Shown piece after piece: positions 1 to 5,221 of a stretch of DNA of 8,762 bases. The stretch's first letter is position 1. Every line of letters begins with the position of its first letter. The DNA comes from Candidatus Kaiserbacteria bacterium RIFCSPLOWO2_01_FULL_55_19 (GTDB lineage Bacteria > Patescibacteriota > Minisyncoccia > Phycocordibacterales > Phycocordibacteraceae), in assembly GCA_001781715.1 (NCBI GenBank), contig MFMD01000008.1:1-8762 (forward strand). Direction: 5' to 3'. The notes beneath the pieces are model-generated. The model searched no databases and was not told where the DNA came from. It saw only the letters and a list, made by a program, of their open reading frames with translations. The position numbers were made by a program, and so were the translations under genes.

Positions 1-1
1 T

Positions 2-172
2 TCGGCCCTCGAATCCATGTCGGGACGTACGACGTCCCGACATGAGAAAGGCATTACGCACGCGACGATGCTCGCCTTTCTCAATGCCGCGGAGCGCATC
101 CGTTACGCGCCCATCCCCGCGCTCCCGCTAGAGCTCGCTGTCTTAGAACTCTTCCCCGACCAAGAGAAGTAG
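2..172 (+). CDS. dnaX: DNA polymerase III gamma/tau subunit, C-terminal end (5' part outside window)
   Basis: The reading frame is open from base 2 to a TAG at 170-172 and gives 56 residues. The end reads MLAFLNAAERIRYAPIPALP followed by LELAVLEL. In DnaX proteins the collar domain III ends with a helix that recruits subunits of the clamp loader, then a PxLPLELAxxEL segment, and that pattern is recognisable here. The clamp loader puts the sliding clamp on DNA during replication. No tau extension follows, so this would be a short gamma-like form. The upstream part (SALESMSGRTTSRHEKG) is atypical because it is encoded by a perfect 27-bp palindrome at 17-43. The identification rests on about 35 residues recalled from the family. 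The frame is well supported; the name is likely but unverified. Confidence 0.72.
   Translation, partial: SALESMSGRTTSRHEKGITHATMLAFLNAAERIRYAPIPALPLELAVLELFPDQEK
17..43. repeat. Perfect 12-bp inverted repeat inside dnaX
   Basis: Arms 17-28 (atgtcgggacgt) and 32-43 (acgtcccgacat) are exact reverse complements around the 3-nt spacer acg. The palindrome lies in frame and codes for MSGRTTSRH. It could be a mobile or REP-like palindrome tolerated within a coding sequence, or a hairpin in the mRNA. Bases 9-24 just before and in the left arm match the tRNA-Gln 3' end (244-259) at 15 of 16 positions. Confidence 0.85.
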
Positions 173-181
173 TGGTAGAGT
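173..181 (+). promoter_or_regulatory. Putative extended -10 promoter for tRNA-Gln
   Basis: TGG followed by TAGAGT (4 of 6 to TATAAT) starts one base after the dnaX stop and ends 10 nt before the mature tRNA 5' end. No -35 box is evident. The same TGn plus TANNNT layout recurs at several other genes in the window. Confidence 0.45.
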
Positions 182-191
182 TTCAGTACCT

Positions 192-262
192 TGCCCGATC
201 GTCTAATGGTAGGACAGCGGCCTTTGAAGCCGTTAATTGGGGTTCGAATCCCTGTCGGGCAG
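192..262 (+). tRNA. tRNA-Gln (anticodon UUG)
   Basis: A full cloverleaf can be drawn. The acceptor stem 192-198 (tgcccga) pairs with 255-261 (tcgggca), with the U1-A72 pair typical of bacterial tRNA-Gln and discriminator G262. The D arm is 201-215 and the anticodon stem 217-221/229-233 has one G-U pair. The loop 222-228 is ctttgaa, with anticodon TTG at 224-226, which reads CAA (and CAG by wobble) as glutamine. The T arm is 238-254 with loop ttcgaat. The 3' CCA is not encoded (caa follows), so CCA-adding enzyme would be needed. The gene lies 19 nt after dnaX. Its 3' end is copied directly and in inverted form immediately downstream. Confidence 0.95.
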
Positions 263-264
263 CA
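245..264 (+). repeat. 20-nt direct repeat copy 1 (tRNA-Gln 3' end; possible att core)
   Basis: Bases 245-264 (T loop, 3' side of the T stem, acceptor strand and two following bases) are identical to 370-389. A tRNA 3' end duplicated downstream is the usual footprint of tyrosine-recombinase integration, but no integrase gene is present in the window. Confidence 0.8.
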
Positions 265-288
265 AAAGTGCGGAGCAGCTTTTGCTGC
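259..288 (+). repeat. Stem-loop overlapping the 3' end of tRNA-Gln
   Basis: gcagcaaaag (259-268) and cttttgctgc (279-288) are exact reverse complements around a 10-nt loop. With gaps the match extends outward: 243-268 (T loop through the acceptor 3' strand) is complementary to 279-307. There is no T-run after the stem, so it is not a classical intrinsic terminator. If transcribed with the tRNA, it would compete with acceptor-stem and T-arm folding or mark a 3' processing site. Confidence 0.75.
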
Positions 289-389
289 ACACGATCAGGA
301 ATTCGAAAGCCAGAGGCGGACGCGCCGAGGCGGGGTAGCGCAAATTTCCAGCAGGAAAGTATGTGTGACCGAATCCCTGTCGGGCAGCA
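283..389 (+). ncRNA. Candidate structured tRNA-tail element (three-helix RNA, function unknown)
   Basis: The left end 283-305 is an inverted, imperfect copy of the tRNA-Gln 3' end. The right end 370-389 is an exact 20-nt direct copy of 245-264. Together they form a long stem. Its parts are 283-288 with 384-389, 292-294 with 380-382, and 296-305 with 370-379. It has one a-c mismatch (300/375), one bulged t (295) and a small internal loop. Inside it are two further hairpins: ggcg-gacg-cgcc at 315-326, and 338-366, whose top is tttcc-agca-ggaaa (345-358). There is no convincing ORF. It could instead be a small MITE-like DNA element or a remnant of integration at the tRNA. The pairings are seen in the sequence; the status as an RNA is inferred. 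Confidence 0.5.
370..389 (+). repeat. 20-nt direct repeat copy 2 (displaced tRNA 3' end)
   Basis: Exact copy of 245-264, with a start-to-start distance of 125 nt. It lies 36 nt before the A/T-rich gene at 426. It is also the right-hand arm of the structured element at 283-389. Confidence 0.8.
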
Positions 390-401
390 GTTATACAGAA
401 A

Positions 402-407
402 TACAAT
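402..407 (+). promoter_or_regulatory. Possible -10 box (TACAAT) for the 432-aa gene
   Basis: TACAAT lies 18 nt before the ATG at 426, with an overlapping alternative TATACA at 392-397. Unlike the downstream genes, this layout would leave a leader of about 12 nt. AAGG sits directly before the start codon. No clear -35 box is seen. Confidence 0.35.
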
Positions 408-425
408 TGAGGGTTAAACTAAGGC

Positions 426-1724
426 ATGGCAGCTGATTACAATTCAAACTTGATAGTTGAGCTTTACTCCACTTCTGATGTCGGAAAGGCAACGCGTATT
501 TGCGATGAAATGGTTTCCATAGGTGACCCAGTATTTCCTCGCCAGATATATGAAGCTTATAAGAAGTTTAAACATACCCACATTTCTCACTCCTTTGTCC
601 TAGATCTGACTAATTTTAAGACCAGAGACGCTAATGAAATCTTGGAAGAAATAGCTCGGGAAACATTCAGGGGCGCTGATATCTCTATGATGTTAGACCA
701 TCTCATTGAAGTGGAATATTTCCACCCAGAGGTTGTGAGAAAGGTGAGGGGTCTCTTTGAAGAAGAAGTAGCATCTGGGGAAACTTATGATTACGATATA
801 GATCGATATGTCACCTATCTTCAGAAAGCCGGGGAAGAAACAACCGTCCTAGAAAACCTCTTGAAGACTTGTTTTGAAGATGATCGTCAGTCCATTGGGG
901 CTAGAAAGGTTGCCCTCAGGAAACTCTTAAGATTGAAACCCGGAGAGTACATTAAATTTTACTATGAAAACTACGAAACAATCGAGAGTAAGAAGATGGA
1001 AGTGATCCTTGTAGAAGAAATCTCAACTTGGCACGGAGGAATAGTCCCCTCCTTTCATAAGAAGATATTAGACATTGGCTCCGAAAGAGCAAAAGAGATA
1101 CTAACGAAAGAACAAACGAAAAAGATTAAAGAAGAAAAAGACAAGGAAATAAAAGAGCAAAAAGTATTACACGCTGAATATGAAACATCTGATATTATAG
1201 CCGAGATTGCTGAATTAAGGTCGCGAATAAATAAAATTGCTATTTTTGATCAAAGATTCGGATTTCCAATCCTCACCTCTTCTGAAGAAATTTATCAACA
1301 AGGAAGACCAGCAAGAGATAAGGCTACCTTAAGAGGTTATTGCATGGTTCTTCGTTCATTGTTGGGCGGGTTTGACGAGAGAATAACTCAATATGAGATT
1401 TCTGAAGAAAAAGCAATAGTATTAATTCCTGACCTAAAAGATCCAAAAGGGAGCATAAACAAGTTCCATTTGTTCCTATTAGATAAAAACATCAAAGTAG
1501 ACGACGGTTTATTTGGTCTTAGAAGTATAAATCGTATAATTACGAAGTTTGCTGCCCATACTGATGAAGAGACCAAGCCAGAACTGATTAAGTTGCTGGA
1601 AGCTGAAGATTTGCTTGATGTATATAAAGAGGATAATTGGTCAAAATTACATAGAGAAATCCTGCTGAGATATAAAACGGTTTTGGAACGTCTACTCACT
1701 GTTTTAATCACAAAGTCGCCGTAA
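426..1724 (+). CDS. Uncharacterised 432-aa helical protein, probably horizontally acquired
   Basis: I do not recognise this protein. It is a complete frame from ATG 426 (in-frame TAA at 420-422 just upstream) to TAA at 1722-1724. It appears soluble, with no signal peptide or membrane segment. Residues 1-210 are mostly amphipathic, acidic/basic helices reminiscent of alpha-helical repeat scaffolds (ARETF, DHLIEVEY, RKLLRLKPGEY). Residues about 218-268 are highly charged (KEQTKKIKEEKDKEIKEQK) and likely form a coiled coil. Residues 270-432 form a second mixed domain (FGFPILTSSEE, IVLIPDLKD, FHLFLLDKN). No catalytic motif is visible. The gene is A/T-rich and uses AGA/AGG and AAA heavily, whereas the downstream genes prefer CGC/CGT. 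Its position after the duplicated tRNA 3' end suggests accessory DNA. A defence or phage-related role is possible, but nothing in the sequence proves it. Confidence 0.88.
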   Translation: MAADYNSNLIVELYSTSDVGKATRICDEMVSIGDPVFPRQIYEAYKKFKHTHISHSFVLDLTNFKTRDANEILEEIARETFRGADISMMLDHLIEVEYFHPEVVRKVRGLFEEEVASGETYDYDIDRYVTYLQKAGEETTVLENLLKTCFEDDRQSIGARKVALRKLLRLKPGEYIKFYYENYETIESKKMEVILVEEISTWHGGIVPSFHKKILDIGSERAKEILTKEQTKKIKEEKDKEIKEQKVLHAEYETSDIIAEIAELRSRINKIAIFDQRFGFPILTSSEEIYQQGRPARDKATLRGYCMVLRSLLGGFDERITQYEISEEKAIVLIPDLKDPKGSINKFHLFLLDKNIKVDDGLFGLRSINRIITKFAAHTDEETKPELIKLLEAEDLLDVYKEDNWSKLHREILLRYKTVLERLLTVLITKSP

Positions 1725-1774
1725 GGGCAGAGAGGTAAAAGCACCGCGCTGTACCACACGGCCAACCCGTTAAT

Positions 1775-1783
1775 TGCTACAAT
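1775..1783 (+). promoter_or_regulatory. Extended -10 promoter (TGC TACAAT), leaderless layout
   Basis: TGC is followed by TACAAT (5 of 6 to consensus), ending 7 nt before the ATG at 1791. Transcription starting at the usual 6-8 nt from the -10 would begin at or next to the start codon. No -35 box is apparent. Confidence 0.6.
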
Positions 1784-1790
1784 AAGCTTA

Positions 1791-2018
1791 ATGAAAAAGA
1801 TATTTCTATATCACCTCGGAGCTTTCTTAGGAGGAGCAGTACTGCTCGCAGGGTACTTCTTCTGGAAGGCATCCGCGCTTGAGGGAGCGGCAGGCCTTGC
1901 CGTTGTCGTGCTCGCGCCCATCGCGGTTGTCTATATCATCGCTTTCGGCATCTTCTGCGCTATCTCCTGCCTCATCTGGCTCACCCTTTCTTATTTCAGG
2001 TCCCGCGGGGAATCATAA
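1791..2018 (+). CDS. Small hydrophobic membrane protein (75 aa), unknown function
   Basis: A short frame with ATG at 1791 and TAA at 2016-2018, supported by a -10 box 7 nt upstream and a strong terminator overlapping its stop. The product starts MKKIFLYHLG and is almost entirely hydrophobic. One membrane helix spans about residues 7-25, and a second long or double hydrophobic stretch covers 34-68. The tail YFRSRGES is positively charged and probably cytoplasmic. It has no recognisable family motif. Two cysteines (56, 60) sit in the second hydrophobic segment. It marks the return to G/C-rich codon use after the 432-aa gene. The coding status is likely but rests on promoter, terminator and composition rather than homology. 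Confidence 0.7.
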   Translation: MKKIFLYHLGAFLGGAVLLAGYFFWKASALEGAAGLAVVVLAPIAVVYIIAFGIFCAISCLIWLTLSYFRSRGES

Positions 2019-2048
2019 AGAAAGACCGGCTCGTGCCGGTCTTTCTTT
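2017..2048. terminator. Bidirectional intrinsic terminator
   Basis: A perfect 14-bp stem: 2017-2030 (aaagaaagaccggc) pairs with 2035-2048 (gccggtctttcttt) around the loop tcgt. The G/C core is flanked by A-rich and T-rich sides, so it gives a T-rich tail in both directions. It serves the plus-strand gene ending at 2018 and the minus-strand gene ending at 2065. Confidence 0.9.
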
Positions 2049-2064
2049 ACCCCATTTGGGAGAT

Positions 2065-2715
2065 TTATTGCGCGAAGCGCTTGGTGAACCAGCCGAAGAT
2101 GCTGAAGGAGCTCTCGCGCGTCTGCACGAACGCCGCTGTCTTCGCCTGCAGATCCTCAAGCACTGCTATCTGTGCCGAGAGTTCCGCCTTATCGGCGTCA
2201 AGCACTGCATTACCGAGCAAGTTCTTGAGCTGCGTTATGTTGGCATTCGTGGTGACCATCTCGCTACGGAGCTGGCCGAGACTGCGGTAATCGCTGCCGA
2301 AGAGGACAGTGCGGAGCCATCCTCTGTCTTCTACATTCGCAATGGCCTTTGCCGAGGTGCTCGCCGAGTCCTGCTGGGACTGTGCTACGGCGCGCACCTG
2401 TGCGCCGATGCCTCCCTCGCGGTTAGCGACAGCGAGAAGCGACTGGACGAATGTCGCGACCGCGCTACGGTGTGCTTCGGCGGTCAGTTTGCCGTCAGAG
2501 TTTGCATTATCGCGAGCTGCTTGTGCCGCAGTGCTCGTCGCATTGCCGCGGTCGGGAACTCCAGCAGAAGTCACGCTCACTTCTGGCCGGACTCCAACAG
2601 CTGCGTTGGCATTCCGCGCATCGGCTGTACCAGTGCCTTGAGCCGATGCCAGAGGAACCACTCCTGCGCCAAGCAGAAGTGCAGTTGAAACGGCTGATAT
2701 CAACTTCATTTTCAT
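2065..2715 (-). CDS. Secreted alpha-helical protein of a Parcubacteria-type hypothetical family
   Basis: The 216-aa product has a clear signal peptide: MKMK, a hydrophobic core at 5-22, then the LASA site with likely cleavage after A25. Residues 27-75 are Ala/Asn/Thr-rich and probably disordered. Residues 76-200 are heptad-like helices (EGGIGAQVRAVAQSQQ, ADKAELSAQIAVLEDLQ), with a conserved-looking core RGWLRTVLFGSDYRSLGQLR at 131-150. The protein ends in an aromatic/basic tail, FGWFTKRFAQ. I recall similar unnamed proteins in Parcubacteria with the same GSDYxxLGxLRSEM core and an FGWxxK tail, but no function is known to me. Start choice: ATG at 2715 or, with better spacing to the AGG at 2717-2719, ATG at 2709. 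A weak TATACA (2733-2738, minus strand) is the possible -10. It is convergent with the 75-aa gene. Confidence 0.87.
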   Translation of the reverse strand: MKMKLISAVSTALLLGAGVVPLASAQGTGTADARNANAAVGVRPEVSVTSAGVPDRGNATSTAAQAARDNANSDGKLTAEAHRSAVATFVQSLLAVANREGGIGAQVRAVAQSQQDSASTSAKAIANVEDRGWLRTVLFGSDYRSLGQLRSEMVTTNANITQLKNLLGNAVLDADKAELSAQIAVLEDLQAKTAAFVQTRESSFSIFGWFTKRFAQ

Positions 2716-2764
2716 ACCTGCTGTTTAATTAATGTATAACTACTGCGCGTACCCCACGATTATA

Positions 2765-2777
2765 CCATTTTTAATGG
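2765..2777. repeat. Small palindrome in the divergent intergenic region
   Basis: ccatt-ttt-aatgg lies in the 152-bp gap between the divergently transcribed genes starting at 2715 (minus) and 2868 (plus). It could be an operator half-site pair, but it is short enough to be chance. Apart from this, the gap holds the inverted repeat at 2832-2857, the -10 box of the right-hand gene and the weak TATACA of the left-hand gene. Confidence 0.3.
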
Positions 2778-2831
2778 CAAGGGGACTACTGATGTAGACG
2801 AGTATCACTCCATAGTTTTACACAACTGGAT

Positions 2832-2857
2832 GTAGCGCTGTATCTTTTCAGTGCTAC
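2832..2857. promoter_or_regulatory. Inverted repeat overlapping the promoter of the gene at 2868 (candidate operator)
   Basis: gtagcgctg (2832-2840) and cagtgctac (2849-2857) are complementary at 8 of 9 positions (the ninth is a G-U pair in RNA) around an 8-nt T-rich spacer. The right arm covers part of the extended -10 at 2852-2860, so a bound dimeric repressor would block transcription. No candidate regulator is encoded nearby. Confidence 0.4.
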
Positions 2858-2860
2858 GCT
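2852..2860 (+). promoter_or_regulatory. Extended -10 promoter (TGC TACGCT), leaderless layout
   Basis: TGC followed by TACGCT ends 7 nt before the ATG at 2868. The hexamer is weak (3 of 6 to TATAAT), but position and TGn match the other promoters here. Confidence 0.45.
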
Positions 2861-2867
2861 ATTTCAT

Positions 2868-3425
2868 ATGAACATGAACACCCAAACGGTGGTAGGGATA
2901 GTTATCGCAGTCATCGCGCTCGGGGGCGTGTGGTATCTCGCGTCAAACTCAACCGGAGGGAATACCGGAACAGTCGCGACGACTACGCCGTTTATCCCAA
3001 CGGTGACAAATGCATCCAAACAGACAACACCAAAGCCGTCTACACCGGTGACGACGCAGCCGACCAAGACTACCGCACAGACCGTTGGTGTCGGTTCACT
3101 CTCGTATCTGCTCGGTCTTCGACAGTCGCTTGTCTGCTCGGTTAAGACCACGGCCGGCACCCTTCGTTCAGGAACGCTCTATGTCTCCGCGGGAATGGCA
3201 CGCGCCAACCTCGTTGGCTCGTCGATGATACATGACGGTACCTATCTCTACGCGTGGATGACGGGTGCAACCACGGGGACCAAACTGCTCGCGGCCTCAA
3301 GCGTGAGCGGGAGCGCGATAGTGAGCAAGGGCGGAGTAGACCCCACCGCGAACCTCTCCTATGCCTGTAACCCGTGGACCGCAGATACAAGCATCTTCGT
3401 ACCACCAACCTCCGTCTCGTTCTAG
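2868..3425 (+). CDS. Membrane-anchored protein with Thr/Pro linker and conserved two-cysteine outer domain
   Basis: The product is 185 aa. One N-terminal membrane helix (about residues 7-25) is followed by a Thr/Pro/Lys-rich linker (30-72) and a beta-rich domain (77-185) containing C90 (SLVCSVKT) and C167 (SYACNPW), which could form a disulfide outside the membrane. I recall a Parcubacteria family of unnamed proteins sharing the order S-L-x-x-L-L, C-x-V/F, SGTLYVSxGxxR, SxMIxDGxYxYxW, CxPWxxDxSxFxxPxxVxF, and this one fits. No enzymatic motif is seen, so a ligand-binding or structural envelope role is a guess. Start: ATG 2868 is 7 nt from a -10 box; an in-frame ATG at 2874 is the alternative. 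The DsbA-like protein at 5752 could act on its cysteines. Confidence 0.88.
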   Translation: MNMNTQTVVGIVIAVIALGGVWYLASNSTGGNTGTVATTTPFIPTVTNASKQTTPKPSTPVTTQPTKTTAQTVGVGSLSYLLGLRQSLVCSVKTTAGTLRSGTLYVSAGMARANLVGSSMIHDGTYLYAWMTGATTGTKLLAASSVSGSAIVSKGGVDPTANLSYACNPWTADTSIFVPPTSVSF

Positions 3426-3458
3426 ACTCTATAAAACGAATCTTGGTTTCGGGCGCGT

Positions 3459-3464
3459 TATACT
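3459..3464 (+). promoter_or_regulatory. -10 box TATACT, leaderless layout
   Basis: TATACT (5 of 6) ends 6 nt before the ATG at 3471, preceded by gcg without a clear TGn or -35. It favours ATG 3471 over the in-frame GTG at 3465, which would lie upstream of the expected transcript start. Confidence 0.6.
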
Positions 3465-3470
3465 GTGAGA

Positions 3471-3851
3471 ATGAAGAAAGTGCACTGGGAGATAGTGGCG
3501 AGCATACTCTTCGTGTTCGGCAGTACCTATCTCGTCTACGGACAGCTAGAGAATATTTCTTCGTTCTGGGATGCACAGGCACTCTGGAGCTTGGCACTTA
3601 TCGCGGGCTGGATGGTGGTCTCTGCGGGGTACTTCCATCAAGGGTGGATGGTCCACCAAGGGCACTCTGCCGCGAATGTCTCTGCTTTTTTGCCTTCAGT
3701 AGTCTTTCTAGTGCAGTGCATTCTGTTTGTGAAAGGAATCTATTTTAATGATTGGTCACTCATCCTCGGCGCGGTCATCGTGAACTCGGGCGTCGTCTTC
3801 AGCCTCTATCAGATTCTCCAGGCAAAGCGAAGAAGCGCTTGGCGCGCGTGA
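3471..3851 (+). CDS. Four-helix integral membrane protein (126 aa), unknown function
   Basis: The predicted protein MKKVHWEIVASILFVFG... has four hydrophobic segments at about 8-24, 37-54, 70-90 and 96-116, and a basic tail (QAKRRSAWRA) that should face the cytoplasm. Short loops carry aromatic and histidine residues (YFHQGWMVHQGH at 54-65), which might bind a ligand or metal, but no known family signature is visible to me. The start at ATG 3471 is set by the TATACT box 6 nt upstream. The TGA stop at 3849-3851 is followed after one base by the ATG of the GIY-YIG gene, so the two are almost surely co-transcribed and probably translationally coupled. Confidence 0.82.
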   Translation: MKKVHWEIVASILFVFGSTYLVYGQLENISSFWDAQALWSLALIAGWMVVSAGYFHQGWMVHQGHSAANVSAFLPSVVFLVQCILFVKGIYFNDWSLILGAVIVNSGVVFSLYQILQAKRRSAWRA

Positions 3852-3852
3852 G

Positions 3853-4089
3853 ATGCAGTATTTCGTCTATCTCCTTGAGTGCGAAGACAGCTCGCTCTAC
3901 ACAGGCATCACCACCGATGTTGACCGGAGATTCTTGGAACACAAGAACGGTACCGGAGGCCACTTCACGCGCGCCAAGGGCGCGCGGCGCATCGTCTATA
4001 CCGAGCGACACCCCAGCCGGAGCTCGGCGCAGAAGCGCGAAGCAGAGATTAAGCGGATGACCCGCGAGAAGAAATTGGCGCTCATCTAG
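3853..4089 (+). CDS. GIY-YIG nuclease-superfamily protein, YhbQ-like (UPF0213)
   Basis: The product is 78 aa, close to the usual length of stand-alone GIY-YIG domain proteins (80-100 aa). The first strand pair FVYLLECEDSSLYTGIT (4-20) contains the GIY/YIG equivalents (VYLL and YTG). DVDRR at 22-26 supplies the arginine, HKNGTGGHFTRAKGARRIVY (30-49) is the family's H-x-G-K-G-A-x-x-T-R-x-R-G-P region in altered form, and AQKREAEIKRMTREKK (59-74) carries the C-terminal glutamate helix. Such single-domain proteins are thought to act on DNA, and some YhbQ-like members show nuclease activity; the cellular role is uncertain. It begins one base after the preceding membrane-protein stop with no Shine-Dalgarno of its own. 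Confidence 0.92.
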   Translation: MQYFVYLLECEDSSLYTGITTDVDRRFLEHKNGTGGHFTRAKGARRIVYTERHPSRSSAQKREAEIKRMTREKKLALI

Positions 4090-4124
4090 GATATGCGGGT
4101 TTAGCGCTTTTTGCCGGTGTCGGC

Positions 4125-4130
4125 TAGAAT
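4125..4130 (+). promoter_or_regulatory. -10 box TAGAAT, leaderless layout
   Basis: TAGAAT (5 of 6) ends 7 nt before the ATG at 4138. It supports that start over an upstream in-frame TTG at 4111, which would be outside the transcript. Confidence 0.6.
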
Positions 4131-4137
4131 ACTCTGG

Positions 4138-5214
4138 ATGCGTACCAGAGGATGGATTATCGGAGCGGGTGTTACGGCGCTCGTGCTTGCCTATGTCGGT
4201 ATGTACTCCGACCTTGTCGCGTCAGAGTATCGTTCGCTGACTGCCGGTGAATCCGAGCAGTTCATCCCCCTACCGGAACTCGACAAAGCCGACTATAACG
4301 CGCGGATGCTCGCGCTCGCACAGGTGAGCAGCACGACGCTCGTCGCCTCAACCGCAACAACCTCGGTGAGGGTTATCTCAACCACCACGCCATCTCTGTG
4401 GCCCGTGGGCACCACCTATCCGAGGGCTGGCGCTATTCTGCCGTTCAAGCGCATCGTTGCGTACTACGGGAACTTCTATTCCACAGGAATGGGTATTCTT
4501 GGCGAATATGCACCTGACCGAGTGCTAGCTCAGCTCGCGAGCACGACAGCGATGTGGACTGCAGCAGACCCCGCGACACCGGCAGTGCCCGCCATTCACT
4601 ACATCGCTGTGGTGGCGCAAGCAACTGCCGGGAAGGAGGGGAAGTATATTCTCCGCATGCCGGACGACCAGATTGACAACGCCCTTGAGATGGCGGATAC
4701 AATAGGCGGCATCGTATTCCTTGATGTGCAGGTTGGGAAGAGCACCCTAGAGTACGAGCTCCCCCAGCTTGAGAAATATCTGAAGATGCCGCAGGTACAT
4801 CTTGCGGTTGACCCGGAGTTCTCAATGAAATTCGGCAACCGGCCCGGTACGGTTATCGGCACTTTTGACGCGGCCGACATTAACTACGCCGCCGAATACA
4901 TCGCCGGGCTTGTCCGCGAGAACCACCTCCCGCCCAAGGTTCTTGTCGTCCACCGCTTCACCTACGATATGGTGACGAACTATAAAAAAATACAGCCATT
5001 GCCGGAGGTCCAGATAGTGATGGATATGGACGGCTTCGGCTCTAAAGCGAAGAAGTATGGAACCTACAACCGAGTCGTAGCTCCCGAACCGGTGCAATTC
5101 ACAGGTATCAAACTCTTTTATAGAAATGATGTGAGGCCGCCCGCTGACGGCCTCCTCTCGCCTGCCGAGGTGTTGAAACTCATTCCCGCCCCGATTTATA
5201 TTCAGTATCAGTGA
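4138..5214 (+). CDS. Membrane-anchored extracytoplasmic protein with predicted TIM-barrel-like domain
   Basis: The product is 358 aa. It has an N-terminal membrane helix (6-24), a Ser/Thr-rich linker (62-90), then a globular domain from about 104. Features with the look of a barrel enzyme are KRIVAYYGNFYS (104-115, first strand), IHYIAVVAQ (153-161), GGIVFLDVQVG (190-200), VHLAVDPEF (220-228), VLVVHRFT (268-275) and VQIVMDMDGFG (291-301). D196, D225, E227, H272 and D298 at strand ends are candidate active-site residues. I recall related unnamed or lipoprotein-annotated proteins in Actinobacteria and Deinococcus-like bacteria with the same VAYYG...LLDIQ...LALDPEW...VVHQF...DGFG order, with no experimental function known to me; carbohydrate-active chemistry is possible. 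The TGA stop is 7 nt before the NUDIX gene. Confidence 0.85.
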   Translation: MRTRGWIIGAGVTALVLAYVGMYSDLVASEYRSLTAGESEQFIPLPELDKADYNARMLALAQVSSTTLVASTATTSVRVISTTTPSLWPVGTTYPRAGAILPFKRIVAYYGNFYSTGMGILGEYAPDRVLAQLASTTAMWTAADPATPAVPAIHYIAVVAQATAGKEGKYILRMPDDQIDNALEMADTIGGIVFLDVQVGKSTLEYELPQLEKYLKMPQVHLAVDPEFSMKFGNRPGTVIGTFDAADINYAAEYIAGLVRENHLPPKVLVVHRFTYDMVTNYKKIQPLPEVQIVMDMDGFGSKAKKYGTYNRVVAPEPVQFTGIKLFYRNDVRPPADGLLSPAEVLKLIPAPIYIQYQ

Positions 5215-5221
5215 TTCGGCT

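Noticed and set aside
172..436. Two overlapping 81-codon plus-strand frames across the tRNA
   Set aside because: They run through the tRNA gene and its repeated tail, have no protein-like composition and share repeats that are nucleic-acid features.
1725..1730. gggcag as a possible right-hand att copy after the 432-aa gene
   Set aside because: Only six bases match the 20-nt tRNA-derived repeat, far too short to call an attachment site.
1725..1763. Minus-strand tRNA 5' half (D-arm-like GTGGTAcAGCGC)
   Set aside because: The anticodon stem does not pair and there is no T arm or acceptor 3' strand; at most a decayed remnant.
1388..1765. 125-codon minus-strand frame
   Set aside because: It is antisense to the end of the 432-aa gene and mirrors its codons; no promoter or family signal.
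1879..2732. Plus-strand frames of 85-269 codons opposite the secreted helical protein
   Set aside because: Antisense shadows, Cys/Arg/His-rich, crossing the strong terminator at 2017-2048; the minus-strand product has a proper signal peptide and known-looking family core.
3968..3986. 8-bp palindrome cgcgcgcc-aag-ggcgcgcg inside the GIY-YIG gene
   Set aside because: It falls in the conserved T-R-A-K-G-A region where G/C-rich codons produce it by chance; no matching copies elsewhere in the window.
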